DNA of 57,978 bases from Microbacteriaceae bacterium (GCA_947486475.1 CANKTR010000006.1:1-57978), one strand, 5' to 3'; numbered from the stretch's first letter, positions 27,844 to 37,064 are shown. Numbers and translations: made by a program. The notes: generated by a model not told the origin, from the sequence alone.

Positions 27844-30800
27844 CATCACCCCCGCGGATTTAGGACGACTTCTCGACCTCGCGTTTTCGCCGGTCGACGA
27901 GCAAGCGGCCGTCATCGACCTCAGCCGCGACGGCGTGCACCTCGTCCTCGCCGGAGCCGGAAGCGGCAAGACCGAAACCATGTCGCTTCGGGCACTGTGG
28001 CTCATCGCCACTCAGGGAGTTCGTCCCGAAGAAGTGCTCGGGCTCACCTTCACGCGAAAAGCCGCGCGCGAATTGGCGGAACGATTCCGCCAACGCATCG
28101 CCCTGGTTCGCCGTCATCGCTCCAGGTTCGAGGAGATGGGGATTTCGGTGGACCATCTCGCGGAAGACGACCACGGGTTTGCGACCCCGACCGTGTCGAC
28201 CTACAACGCGTTTGCGTCCGAAATTTTCGCCGAACACGCGGCCCGCATCGGGTGGGATTCGGACTCGCCCGTGATCACCGAGGCGACGGCGTTCGCCATC
28301 GCCCGTGACGTGGTCACCCGAAGCACCGACCCGCGCCTCGGCGAGTATGACTTTTCTCTTCTCGCGATTGTCGATGCGGTGATTCGACTGGCCGCGGAAC
28401 TCAGCGAATACAACGTCACCGATGACGACGCGGTGGTGGCCTATGCCCGCCGCGTCGCGGCGCTGAAAGATCTGCCGGGTAAAGAAACGCAAGCGATGAA
28501 CACCTTCCGCAGCAAGTTCGCGGTCGTCGGTGCACTCGAGGCGCTGATGCCCCTCGCGCGCGACTTCATCCTCGAGAAAAAACAACGCGGAGTGGTCGAA
28601 TTTTCCGACCAGGTCACGTTCGCTCGCCGTATCGTTCACCAGTTCCCCGACGTGAAACAGTTTTATCGAGACCGTTTCCGCGTCGTCATTCTGGACGAAT
28701 ACCAGGACACGTCGTATTCGCAAACGAGCCTTTTCGCCGAACTTTTCGGCGCGGACGGTGTCACTGCGGTGGGGGACCCCAATCAATCGATCTACGGTTG
28801 GCGTGGCGCGAGCCCGTCCAACGTGACGTCTTTTTACTCAGACTTCGGTATCACCTCGAAAAAGCCACCGGAAGTCGCCACTCTGGCGACCTCGTGGCGT
28901 AACGGGACAAAGATTCTCGCGGCCGCGAACACACTCTTGGAACACCGTTCGACCCACGGAGCACACGACGTTGGTCGGCTGACGTCATTCCCCGGCGCGA
29001 GCGATTTCGATATTGACGCCGCCTTTGCGCCGAGTACCTCAGCCGAAGCGAACCAGCTGGCGGATTGGTTCCTCGAACGGCTCGACCCGACCGCGAACAA
29101 ACGCAAACCCGACGAGACTCCGCCGACCATGGCGATGCTCATCCAAACGCGAACTCATCTCGACACCTTTCTCCGTGCATTCGACGAAAAGAAGGTCGCG
29201 TATCGCCTGCTCGGGGTCGCGGGTATCCTCGGGAACCCCTTCATCGCAGATCTGTATTGTGCGCTGTCGGTGGTGGCGGAACCGGGTAAAGGCGCACGAT
29301 TGGTTCGATTGCTCGGTGGCGCGCGTTGGCAGGTGTCGGTCAGCGACCTCTGGGCGCTTCACAACCACGCGCGCAATGTCGCCAAGTCGTACACGACGCG
29401 CGAGCAGCGCGCCCGGCTGGGAAGTTCGTTGGTCGAAGACGAAACCGACTCGCTCGTCGACGCACTCGATTCGTTGCGGTACACCCCGCGCGACGCCGTC
29501 GAAACGTCGAGCCAGTACGACCAACCCGTTTCGTTCACCGACGAGGGATGGGCGAAATTGCACGACGCGGCCGAGTTCTTCCACGAGATTCGCCGGCATG
29601 TCGACCTGTCGATCCCCGACGTGGTGAACCTGACCGCCACGGCACTTCGCTTGGACATCGAGGGAATCGCGTCACTTCACCACAATCCCGCCGCGTACCG
29701 CGAAGCGTTCGACGAATTGGTCCACTCGTACCTCGCCATTCCGACGACCCCGTCACTGCGTGGTTTTGTCACCTGGGTGTCCGAAGTCGAAAGACTCGAG
29801 CGAATGACACCGCGTTCGGACGAACCCGAACCGGGTGTTGTTCAGATTCTCACGGTTCATTCGGCGAAAGGACTCGAATGGGACGTTGTCGCACTTCCGC
29901 GATGGACCCAACCGCCCATCCCCGCCGACGGCGCCCTGCGCGGTGACAAATCGAAAGCCGCGAACGAGATGGGGTGGCTACAACTCGGCGCACTTCCGCA
30001 CGAGTTCCGCTCCGATGCCCAGCACCTGCCCATTTTCAACTGGGAGGCCGCCGCGACGATCGACGAATTGCTCATCGAATCCAAGTCCTACACCGATCGA
30101 CTCAAACGGGCGTTGATCTTGCCCGAAGAACGTCGGCTCATGTACGTCGCCGTGACGCGCGCCCGCCACCGATTGTGGATTTCCGGAGCGCATTTCGAAG
30201 GCAAAGGCAAAACCGCCAAGATTCCCAGCACCTATTGGGAGGAACTGACCGCCGCGGGGTTGATCCCCGAGGACGCGGTCCAACCCGTTCCCTCCGAGAA
30301 CCCGGACGGAGACGGCGTTCCGGTGGAGTGGCCGAAACCCGATGCGCTGGGCCGAGCCGAACATCGAGCCGCCTATGACCGCGCGGCCCACGCCGTTACG
30401 TCCAGCACGGCTGCGGTGGATCCGGCGGATGTGCTGGCGATGGATCAATTGCTCGCCGTCCACACAGTGGGGAACGCGATGATTCCGATTCGTATCCCCG
30501 CCTCGCGCTACGCCGAGTGGTCGACGGACCTCGAATCGGTGCGCGAAGGAACCCGTCGACCGGTGCCGGTTCGTCCCTACCGAGCCGCTCGGCTGGGCAC
30601 GGAGGTGCACCTGTGGATTGAACGCGGTGCGGTGGACGACGATTACGTCGACGGCTGGGACGAAGCCAACGACCTTCCCGAGAGCGATGACGCGATACAG
30701 AAATTGAAAGACGCCTACCTCGCTTCGCGATGGCCCCACCTGACCCCCGCCTACACCGAACTCGAGATACTTTTGCCGAGGGGACGCCACATCATTGTGT

Positions 30801-31054
30801 GCAAAATCGACGCGGTGTACCAGATCGACGGTCGTTGGATTGTGGTCGATTGGAAGACAGGGGCGAAGCCGTCCGCGAACGAGAAAGACGCGAAAGCGAT
30901 GCAACTGGTGTTGTATCGCCGAGCGCTCGCGACCTGGTTGGGAATTGACGTGACCGACGTGGATGCGGTGCTGTACTACCTCGCCCACGATTGGGAGTGG
31001 GAAATCGAACCAGAGCGCCTTGCGCGACTCGACGCGCTGCCGCCCATCGAATAG
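27836..31054 (+). CDS. adnB: AdnB-like helicase-nuclease subunit
   Basis: This 1072-residue protein has a complete UvrD-like motor: LAGAGSGKTETMS, GLTFTRKAARELAERF, VILDEYQDTSYSQ, AVGDPNQSIYGWRGA, LTVHSAKGLEWDVVALP and MYVAVTRARHRLW. The C-terminal RecB-family nuclease appears as ICKIDAV-type and IVVDWKTG motifs near residues 990-1010. All consensus residues are present, in contrast to the first subunit, so this is probably the main motor, as known for mycobacterial AdnB. Its TAG abuts the stop of the convergent kinase-fold gene with no base between. Annotated relatives are often called only ATP-dependent helicase. Confidence 0.88.
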   Translation: MSDITPADLGRLLDLAFSPVDEQAAVIDLSRDGVHLVLAGAGSGKTETMSLRALWLIATQGVRPEEVLGLTFTRKAARELAERFRQRIALVRRHRSRFEEMGISVDHLAEDDHGFATPTVSTYNAFASEIFAEHAARIGWDSDSPVITEATAFAIARDVVTRSTDPRLGEYDFSLLAIVDAVIRLAAELSEYNVTDDDAVVAYARRVAALKDLPGKETQAMNTFRSKFAVVGALEALMPLARDFILEKKQRGVVEFSDQVTFARRIVHQFPDVKQFYRDRFRVVILDEYQDTSYSQTSLFAELFGADGVTAVGDPNQSIYGWRGASPSNVTSFYSDFGITSKKPPEVATLATSWRNGTKILAAANTLLEHRSTHGAHDVGRLTSFPGASDFDIDAAFAPSTSAEANQLADWFLERLDPTANKRKPDETPPTMAMLIQTRTHLDTFLRAFDEKKVAYRLLGVAGILGNPFIADLYCALSVVAEPGKGARLVRLLGGARWQVSVSDLWALHNHARNVAKSYTTREQRARLGSSLVEDETDSLVDALDSLRYTPRDAVETSSQYDQPVSFTDEGWAKLHDAAEFFHEIRRHVDLSIPDVVNLTATALRLDIEGIASLHHNPAAYREAFDELVHSYLAIPTTPSLRGFVTWVSEVERLERMTPRSDEPEPGVVQILTVHSAKGLEWDVVALPRWTQPPIPADGALRGDKSKAANEMGWLQLGALPHEFRSDAQHLPIFNWEAAATIDELLIESKSYTDRLKRALILPEERRLMYVAVTRARHRLWISGAHFEGKGKTAKIPSTYWEELTAAGLIPEDAVQPVPSENPDGDGVPVEWPKPDALGRAEHRAAYDRAAHAVTSSTAAVDPADVLAMDQLLAVHTVGNAMIPIRIPASRYAEWSTDLESVREGTRRPVPVRPYRAARLGTEVHLWIERGAVDDDYVDGWDEANDLPESDDAIQKLKDAYLASRWPHLTPAYTELEILLPRGRHIIVCKIDAVYQIDGRWIVVDWKTGAKPSANEKDAKAMQLVLYRRALATWLGIDVTDVDAVLYYLAHDWEWEIEPERLARLDALPPIE

Positions 31055-32062
31055 CTAGAGCGGTTCGTCCGTCGGTGGTTCGTGCGGAACGGACGGCCGC
31101 GCGGGCTGCGTCTCGCCGAAAACGAGGGTCGTCGGAGCTTTCGGCGGTGCGCCGAGGTCCGTCGCGGGGTTGTCGACAACCGATGCGAGAAGCGAGTTCA
31201 ACATCCCTTCCGCTTCGGCGACAATCGATTCGTCCCGGGTGTCGGTCCCGTGAATCAACCAGCGTGCGACTTCGAGTTCGGACGCGAATCGCGCACGATG
31301 AGCGAGCCGGTGGTCGTTCGACGGGCGTTGAGTCGAGTACATATCCATGAAATCGGCCGCCACGTCGGGGGACACGCGACCAAAAAAGTTGAGCAGGTCG
31401 TCGGCGGGGTCAGCGACCCGGCAGTTCGCCCAGTTGATTATTCCCGTGACTCGGCCGGAGTCCGCCAGGACGTCGTCGAAGGTGATCCCGCCGTGCGTGA
31501 TGGTCGGGGTGAATTGCCACATGCCCGAATCCTCGATTGCCGCATCCCACCGGTCGAGAAGTGCGCTGGGAACTTTGGTTGTCTGATGCGCTCGGTCGAT
31601 AACACCCGCCGCGTCACGGAGACTGTCGAGCGAGGTCGTCGTCGGAACGATATTGCGCGTCACGATGGAGCCGGGAAGGCTGTGAATCGCCGCGATGGCT
31701 GTGGCGAGCGAGGGGAACACGGGTCGCGGATCCTTGATCGACGACAACGGAGTTCCTCCCACTTCCTCGGTCACAACGATGCGACGTGTGTCGAGTGAGC
31801 CAGCGGCAAGAGTGTGCGGTACCGCGAACGGCAGCCGGTCCCGCACTCCCGCGCCCAACAGTTGTCCCACGCGGTGTTCCGAATCCTGCAGTTCGGCGGC
31901 GGGAGCCGTGAGCGGCGACGAAATAGACACGACCCGGTCGTCGGTCGTCCGACACACGACGCGATCGACGTCGTCTGTCGACGTGTCGCGGTACCCGTCG
32001 ATTTCGAGTGTGGGAATCTCTGCGACGGCCCACGCGGTTAGCATGATGGGGGACAATGCCAT
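31055..32062 (-). CDS. Phosphotransferase (APH)-fold protein with degenerate active site
   Basis: This 335-residue protein has the aminoglycoside phosphotransferase/protein-kinase-like fold, but its catalytic motifs are altered. The catalytic loop reads THGGITFDDVL (His 190), where families normally have HGDxxxxNxL, so the catalytic Asp is Gly and the following Asn is Asp. The metal-binding strand reads GIINWANCRVADP instead of xIDW. It may be a pseudokinase or bind a ligand without phosphorylation. The C-terminal 40 residues are Pro-rich and low-complexity. It lies between adnB (convergent, abutting stops) and uvrD2 (divergent, 57 bases). The start fits a leaderless promoter. Confidence 0.75.
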   Translation of the reverse strand: MALSPIMLTAWAVAEIPTLEIDGYRDTSTDDVDRVVCRTTDDRVVSISSPLTAPAAELQDSEHRVGQLLGAGVRDRLPFAVPHTLAAGSLDTRRIVVTEEVGGTPLSSIKDPRPVFPSLATAIAAIHSLPGSIVTRNIVPTTTSLDSLRDAAGVIDRAHQTTKVPSALLDRWDAAIEDSGMWQFTPTITHGGITFDDVLADSGRVTGIINWANCRVADPADDLLNFFGRVSPDVAADFMDMYSTQRPSNDHRLAHRARFASELEVARWLIHGTDTRDESIVAEAEGMLNSLLASVVDNPATDLGAPPKAPTTLVFGETQPARPSVPHEPPTDEPL

Positions 32063-32068
32063 ATTGGT

Positions 32069-32074
32069 ACTTTA
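32069..32074 (-). promoter_or_regulatory. -10 box of the kinase-fold gene (TAAAGT on minus strand), leaderless arrangement
   Basis: TAAAGT on the minus strand is followed by six bases and ATG 32062. This supports that start over the internal ATG six codons downstream. Confidence 0.6.
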
Positions 32075-32119
32075 AGGCGAATTTTCGTCCGCCCGAGGTC
32101 GCCACGCGAGAGGAGAACG

Positions 32120-33835
32120 TTGAGCGAACTCATCGACTCTCTCGACGAGAACCAACGCACGGTGGCGCTGGCGTTGGTCGGCCCGGTTCGCGTGCTCGCG
32201 GGGGCAGGGTCGGGAAAAACCCGCGCCATCACCCACCGCATCGCGTACGGGGTGGAAACCGGGGTCTACACGGCCGAAAAGGTGCTCGCGTTGTCGTTCA
32301 CGGTCAAAGCAGCGGGGGAAATGCGAGCGCGACTCGGAGCGCTCGGCGTCGACGGCGTCGCGTGTCGAACCTTCCACTCGGCGGCGATGCGCCAGCTCGC
32401 CCATTTTTGGCCCGACCTCATCGGCGGGGATTTGCCGAAAATCGTCAGTTCGAAGGCGCCCACGCTCAAGCGTGCCGCGGGGCGCCTCAACTTTCGGGCA
32501 TCGGACGAACAATTACGCGGGATTGCTGCCGAGATCGAATGGCGCAAAGTGCGGCTGTTATCCATGGACCAGTACGTCGACGCGCTGTCGACGCGGCCAC
32601 TGCCCAGCGGGATTACCAAAGACCGCGCGGTGGATCTCATCACCCTGTACGAAGAGATTAAAGACGAACAGCGCAATCTGGATTTTGACGACGCCCTCAT
32701 CGCAACGCTGGGAATGCTGAATTCGGAAAAGTGGGTTGCCGATCGCGTTCACGAACAGTTTCGTTTTTTTGTGGTCGACGAATACCAGGACGTTTCCCCC
32801 GTCCAACGGGCCCTGCTGGACGCGTGGCGGGGTAAGCACTCTGAGGTGTGCGTCGTCGGCGACCCCAATCAAACGATTTTCGGTTTCGCCGGAGCGTCGG
32901 ACGAGCACCTGCTCGCGTTCGAGTCGGAGTTTCCCGGAGCGACAACGGTGGAGCTCGACCGAAACTACCGATCGACCCCCGAGATTGTCCGTTTCGCCAA
33001 TTCGCTTGTTCCGCAATCGCCCCTGCAGCTGGTTTCTGCCCGCGAGTCGGGACCCGCTCCACGGGGTCTCTTGTCCGCAACCGATGATGACGAAGCGACG
33101 GCGGTGGCGACCGCCATTCGGGACGAGATCGCGCAGGGCACGAATCCCGCGGACATCGCCGTGCTCTATCGAATCAACTCCCAGTCGATCGTCTTCGAAC
33201 AGGTTTTGGGTAACGCCGGAATCCCGTTTCGTGTTCGGGGACTGCGGTTCTTTGAGGAACCGACGGTGATTCGGGCGCTTGTTCTGGTTCGCGGTCGCCT
33301 GCAAACCGACCCGGCAGCAAACGCACGGGACACGATGGAACTGATTTTGCGCGAAAACCTGGGCTGGTTGTCGAAACCTCCGGCGAATCCGGTCGATCGT
33401 CATGCCTGGAACGTCATGTCGGCGCTCGCCGAAATCGCCACCGCGCTCCCGCCATCGTCCACCGTGGTCGAACTCGCCGCGGACCTCAAACACCGTGCCG
33501 ACAACGAAGACGAACCGTCCGTTTCGGCGGTCACTCTGTCCACGGTGCACAACGCCAAGGGGCTCGAGTGGGACACCGTGTTTGTCGTGGGGATGAGTGA
33601 GGGGATGTTCCCGCTGTCGTATGTGGTGGGGGATACGCCGATGCTCGAAGAACGACGACTCGCCTATGTCGCGTGTACGCGGGCGCGCTACGCGCTGACG
33701 CTGAGTTGGGCCGAGCGGTCACGCCGCTCGGGTCCGGTGCGCACGCGAAGCAGATTCATTCCGGAGTCGCTGCCAGTAACTGACACCCGCACTCCGGGTG
33801 AAACGAGTGGGGCGACACCGCCCGACGGAAGGTGA
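32120..33835 (+). CDS. uvrD2: UvrD2-like SF1A DNA helicase, short form
   Basis: This 571-residue helicase has all SF1A motifs: LAGAGSGKTRAITHR, LSFTVKAAGEMRARL, VVDEYQDVSPVQRA, VVGDPNQTIFGFAGA, ELDRNYRSTPEIV, TVHNAKGLEWDTVFVVG and AYVACTRARYALTLSW. It unwinds DNA 3' to 5' in repair. It is shorter than mycobacterial UvrD2 because no HRDC domain or cysteine-rich linker follows motif VI; the protein ends soon after SRFIPESL. The start is TTG 32120 with AGGAG four bases upstream. Its last 80 bases overlap the convergent E1-like gene. Its 3' part therefore constrains both proteins. Confidence 0.88.
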   Translation: MSELIDSLDENQRTVALALVGPVRVLAGAGSGKTRAITHRIAYGVETGVYTAEKVLALSFTVKAAGEMRARLGALGVDGVACRTFHSAAMRQLAHFWPDLIGGDLPKIVSSKAPTLKRAAGRLNFRASDEQLRGIAAEIEWRKVRLLSMDQYVDALSTRPLPSGITKDRAVDLITLYEEIKDEQRNLDFDDALIATLGMLNSEKWVADRVHEQFRFFVVDEYQDVSPVQRALLDAWRGKHSEVCVVGDPNQTIFGFAGASDEHLLAFESEFPGATTVELDRNYRSTPEIVRFANSLVPQSPLQLVSARESGPAPRGLLSATDDDEATAVATAIRDEIAQGTNPADIAVLYRINSQSIVFEQVLGNAGIPFRVRGLRFFEEPTVIRALVLVRGRLQTDPAANARDTMELILRENLGWLSKPPANPVDRHAWNVMSALAEIATALPPSSTVVELAADLKHRADNEDEPSVSAVTLSTVHNAKGLEWDTVFVVGMSEGMFPLSYVVGDTPMLEERRLAYVACTRARYALTLSWAERSRRSGPVRTRSRFIPESLPVTDTRTPGETSGATPPDGR

Positions 33836-34523
33836 GTCCGTCAATTCGCACGGAATAGCCACCGCCCATGGGGAACATCCCGAGGGATTCGGCGGCGGCG
33901 TGAACGGCGAGCGCGGGCGAGTCGGCGGCGGCGGTTCGTCGCCACACCTGCGGTGCGACGGCCGACCAGGTCGCGTCGTTGTCGACGTGGGTCAGTTCGA
34001 CACATCGGATGCAGGCGGATTCCCCCGGCACAACCAGCGGACCGACACGAACGCTCGCTTCGCCGAAGACAATCGCGCAGTGATTGATGTCTCGCCCAAG
34101 CCACGGCTGGATGTCGATCGGGGACACCACGAAGTGGCTCACCACAATCACGAAATCCACGTCAGCGCCCGCCAGATCGACGCTCGATTCGGCGATGACG
34201 GTTGACTGGGTCGCCCCTGCCCAGGTTCGAGCGATGATGTCTTTGCCCGGCGCAATTCCCACGACCGCGAGGCGCGGCAGGGTCGCACGGGCAGGTCGGT
34301 GAAACACGTCCCCGCACGAATCGATGAGCGAGCGCGCCGCGGTTTCACTGCCGACCACGGACGCAAGTCGCGTGAGGCTCGTACCGCGAACAAGTTCGGC
34401 GATCCCCCGCGCGTCGACCATTCCGAGCGGCCCGAGTGTCGACACGATCGGATCGAGTCCAAATTGGACGGTGTCCGAGTCCCGCCACACGACGGGAATT
34501 GACGGGTCGATTCGCACAAACAT
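33756..34523 (-). CDS. E1-like (ThiF/TOMM-cyclodehydratase-related) zinc protein
   Basis: This 255-residue protein resembles the E1-like domain of ThiF and thiazole/oxazole cyclodehydratase partners. The Rossmann strand RLAVVGIAPGKDIIARTW lacks the GxGxxG of active adenylating enzymes. A zinc site is suggested by ESACIRCVELTH and HPECGCQ (CxxC plus CxC). I expect no adenylation activity and a binding or scaffold role. Mycobacteria carry an unnamed gene at the equivalent place between uvrD2 and the metalloprotease. No precursor peptide, YcaO or dehydrogenase gene is near. It overlaps uvrD2 by 80 bases tail to tail; the overlap encodes the CGC motif. Confidence 0.65.
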   Translation of the reverse strand: MFVRIDPSIPVVWRDSDTVQFGLDPIVSTLGPLGMVDARGIAELVRGTSLTRLASVVGSETAARSLIDSCGDVFHRPARATLPRLAVVGIAPGKDIIARTWAGATQSTVIAESSVDLAGADVDFVIVVSHFVVSPIDIQPWLGRDINHCAIVFGEASVRVGPLVVPGESACIRCVELTHVDNDATWSAVAPQVWRRTAAADSPALAVHAAAESLGMFPMGGGYSVRIDGLTFRRAVSPHSFHPECGCQLLAATPE

Positions 34524-34555
34524 CGAGGCATCGTCTCACGCGCCGCGATTCGACG

Positions 34556-35884
34556 TCAGGTGCCGTCCACAGCTCCGTCGTCCAGGATTTCGCGAATCGC
34601 GTCATCCATTGCATCCGGTGTCCGCGGCGGGCCAGTGAGCCGTGCAATCAGACCACTCGGATCGTCGATGTCGTCGCTCGTCGGAAGCAGGTCGGGATGG
34701 CTCCACAGACTGTCGCGTGTCTCGGAATCGACCGCGGCATCAATCGCGCGCCACATCGCGGCCGCATCCCGAAGTCGACGCGGCCGCGCATCGAGTCCAA
34801 TCAGCCCCGCGAGCGCACGCTCGCCCGGTCGCCCCACCGCGCGATTCCGGCGGACCATCTCGGCGATGGCGCCGTGCGACGGCAAACGATGTGCGGCTTT
34901 GTCGGACACGACATCCACCCACCCTTCGACGAGTGCGAGCAGCGTCTCGATTCGCCCGAGTGCGACGAGCTGTTCGTCGGTTTTCGGTGGGATCAGGCTT
35001 CCGTCGCTCACCAGGCGCCGGAGTGCTTCGGCGTCCGTGAGATCGACGTCGTTGATTGCCTCGCGCATGTTTTCGGCGTTGATCGAGATGCCGTCGGCGT
35101 AGTGAGTCAGGCTCGCGATGAGACCCAACTTCAGCCACCGGGAATGTTTGAACAACCGCGCGTGAGCGATTTCGCGAATCGCGAGATACAGCATCACGTC
35201 GTCCAGCGGGATATCGAGTCCGGCGGCGAACTCCACGATGTTGTGGGGGACGAGTACCGCGCGCAATTCGTGTTCCAGTTCACCGTCGAGCAACGGCATC
35301 CCGATGTCTCCCCCGGACAGCACCTCGGCCGAGAGTTGCCCAACTATTTGGCCGAGTTGCAGCGAAAACAGGGTTCCGCCCAGACGGCGAAGAGCCGCGA
35401 ATGCGCCGGCGGCAACCGACTCGTCTTCCAGTGGAACTGCGCTCCCGAGCGCGCGTTCGCCCGCAGTCGAAATGGACCTGGCGACCGGCTCCGAGATTTG
35501 AATCCACACGGGGATGGTCGCCCGTGCCCACTCGGCCCGCGTCATGGTCACGGGGGTTGCCGTGAGCGGCGAAATCGCGGTGGTGTCGTCGAGCCACAGC
35601 GTTGCTAGTTTGAGGGCGTTGTCGGCGGCACTGATAATCGCGGCGTCGATGGGAATCGAATTCTGGTTAGCGACCGCGGTGGCCGAGTCGCGGACCATCT
35701 TCTCGGTGATTCCTTCGTTCCCCGTGGAGAGCGCGTCGTGAAGTTGTCCCAGCATTTTCTCGATTGTCGCCGAGTCACCGGGTAGTCCCGCAGCCTTCGC
35801 GAGTTCGGTGATATCGAAGTGCTCACCGTTCTCCAGAAATTTGCGCAACATTTCCTGGAACTCGTCGGAATTGTCACCCACCAT
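34556..35884 (-). CDS. Zincin-like metalloprotease, actinobacterial family
   Basis: This 442-residue protein belongs to the actinobacterial zinc-dependent metalloprotease family once called DUF2342 (related to coenzyme F420 biosynthesis-associated zincins). The active-site helix reads LAIREIAHARLFKH, and the third-ligand region is LVEGWVDVVSDKAAHRL. The N-terminal 70 residues are helical and acidic (DEFQEMLRKFLENGEHFD). It has no signal peptide, so it probably works in the cytosol. The mycobacterial relative Rv3195 lies next to the PDZ-Lon protease gene, as here, where the two are divergent with 43 bases between starts. Substrate is unknown. Confidence 0.82.
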   Translation of the reverse strand: MVGDNSDEFQEMLRKFLENGEHFDITELAKAAGLPGDSATIEKMLGQLHDALSTGNEGITEKMVRDSATAVANQNSIPIDAAIISAADNALKLATLWLDDTTAISPLTATPVTMTRAEWARATIPVWIQISEPVARSISTAGERALGSAVPLEDESVAAGAFAALRRLGGTLFSLQLGQIVGQLSAEVLSGGDIGMPLLDGELEHELRAVLVPHNIVEFAAGLDIPLDDVMLYLAIREIAHARLFKHSRWLKLGLIASLTHYADGISINAENMREAINDVDLTDAEALRRLVSDGSLIPPKTDEQLVALGRIETLLALVEGWVDVVSDKAAHRLPSHGAIAEMVRRNRAVGRPGERALAGLIGLDARPRRLRDAAAMWRAIDAAVDSETRDSLWSHPDLLPTSDDIDDPSGLIARLTGPPRTPDAMDDAIREILDDGAVDGT

Positions 35885-35890
35885 AAGACA

Positions 35891-35896
35891 ACCGTA
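35891..35896 (-). promoter_or_regulatory. -10 box of the metalloprotease gene (TACGGT on minus strand), leaderless arrangement
   Basis: TACGGT on the minus strand is followed by TGTCTT and then ATG 35884, the same six-base spacing as elsewhere. Confidence 0.6.
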
Positions 35897-35914
35897 CCTT
35901 CTCGAATCGTGACA

Positions 35915-35920
35915 TAGTGT
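35915..35920 (+). promoter_or_regulatory. -10 box of the PDZ-Lon protease gene (TAGTGT)
   Basis: TAGTGT is followed by seven bases and GTG 35928, again without a ribosome binding site. It lies back to back with the metalloprotease promoter. Confidence 0.55.
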
Positions 35921-35927
35921 GGAATAC

Positions 35928-37040
35928 GTGAGCGATAACCTGTCTGAAACCGCCGCCCGCCCCGCGCGAATGAGTCGCCGAGGCTGGGGTGGAGTGCTGC
36001 TGGGCGTTGCGGCCGCGGGGACGCTCGGTCTCTCGTTTGTCCCCGCCCCCTATGTGATCGAAACCCCCGGTCCCGTCTACAACACCCTTGGTTCGGCGGA
36101 GAACGAGGACGGCGAGTCGACGCCGCTGATTGCAGTCTCGGGCACGCCGACCTACCCGACCGAGGGTGAATTGTCGATGCTGACCGTGTACGTCACGGGC
36201 ACTCCTGCCTCGCACCCGTCCTGGCTGGAGGTCGCCTCCGCGTGGCTCCGACCCGATTATTCGGTCTTGCCGATGGAACTGTTGTACCCCGTTGGCACAA
36301 CACAGACGGATTCGGAGAACGCCGGCAAAATCCAAATGAAGAATTCCCAGCAGGAGGCGATTGCGGCGGCTCTGACCAACCAAGGGATTCCGTTCGAATC
36401 CGAAATCGTGGTCGCCGAAGCGACGGAGGGATTCCCCGCGGCGGGTCTGGTGGAGCCGGGTGACATCGTCCGCAGTGCGGACGGAGTGGACATCGACAGC
36501 GTCTCCAGATTGCGTGCTGTGATTAGAGAAGCGGGAGTGGGCAACTCGATCGAGCTCGTCGTGGAACGGGACGGAAATGACGTGTCGCTGACGGTTGGTG
36601 TCGTTGCCGCTCCGTCCGACAACGTGACGCCCATCATCGGGATTCTGTGTGGGGGCGAATACGTGTTCCCGTTCAGCGTCGACATCTCACTTGCCGACGT
36701 GGGCGGGTCAAGCGCCGGCATGATGTTCGCACTCGCCATCATCGATACCATCACGCCGGGGTCTCTCAACGGTGGCGAAAACGTTGCCGGAACCGGCGAA
36801 ATCACCCCGGATGGACAAGTAGGACCGATCGGCGGGATCGTCCAAAAGGCCTACGGCGCGCGGGACTCGGGTGCCGAGTGGCTTCTCGTCCCCGCCGACA
36901 ATTGTGCGGAACTCGCGGGGCGTGTCCCGGACGGGTTGCGCGACATCTCGGTTCAAACCTTGGACGATTCCATGGCGGCGCTCGCGGCCATCTCCGCGGG
37001 TGTCGGTGTCGATGATTTGCCTCGGTGCACCTCTGGGTGA
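35928..37040 (+). CDS. PDZ-Lon membrane-anchored serine protease
   Basis: This 370-residue protein has an N-terminal membrane anchor or uncleaved signal (GVLLGVAAAGTLGLSFVP), a PDZ domain near 160-235 (GFPAAGLVEPGDIVRSADGV), and a Lon-type proteolytic domain with the Ser in VGGSSAGMMFAL and the Lys in GGIVQKAYGAR, a complete Ser-Lys dyad. It should face the outside of the membrane. The family motif near the N-terminus is ETPGPVYNTLG. GTG 35928 fits the -10 spacing better than GTG 35919. UPF0182 follows after 48 bases, the gene order known from mycobacteria (Rv3194c-Rv3193c). Confidence 0.9.
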   Translation: MSDNLSETAARPARMSRRGWGGVLLGVAAAGTLGLSFVPAPYVIETPGPVYNTLGSAENEDGESTPLIAVSGTPTYPTEGELSMLTVYVTGTPASHPSWLEVASAWLRPDYSVLPMELLYPVGTTQTDSENAGKIQMKNSQQEAIAAALTNQGIPFESEIVVAEATEGFPAAGLVEPGDIVRSADGVDIDSVSRLRAVIREAGVGNSIELVVERDGNDVSLTVGVVAAPSDNVTPIIGILCGGEYVFPFSVDISLADVGGSSAGMMFALAIIDTITPGSLNGGENVAGTGEITPDGQVGPIGGIVQKAYGARDSGAEWLLVPADNCAELAGRVPDGLRDISVQTLDDSMAALAAISAGVGVDDLPRCTSG

Positions 37041-37058
37041 ACTCCAAAAACTCACGGG

Positions 37059-37064
37059 TAAACT
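37059..37064 (+). promoter_or_regulatory. Candidate -10 box of the UPF0182 gene (TAAACT)
   Basis: TAAACT precedes a leader that includes AAAGGAG before GTG 37089, so this gene probably has its own promoter and a ribosome binding site. Confidence 0.4.

Noticed and set aside
33756..34523. MoeB/ThiF adenylyltransferase
   Set aside because: The GxGxxG ATP motif and catalytic Arg/Asp pattern of active E1 enzymes are not visible, so an enzymatic label is not justified.
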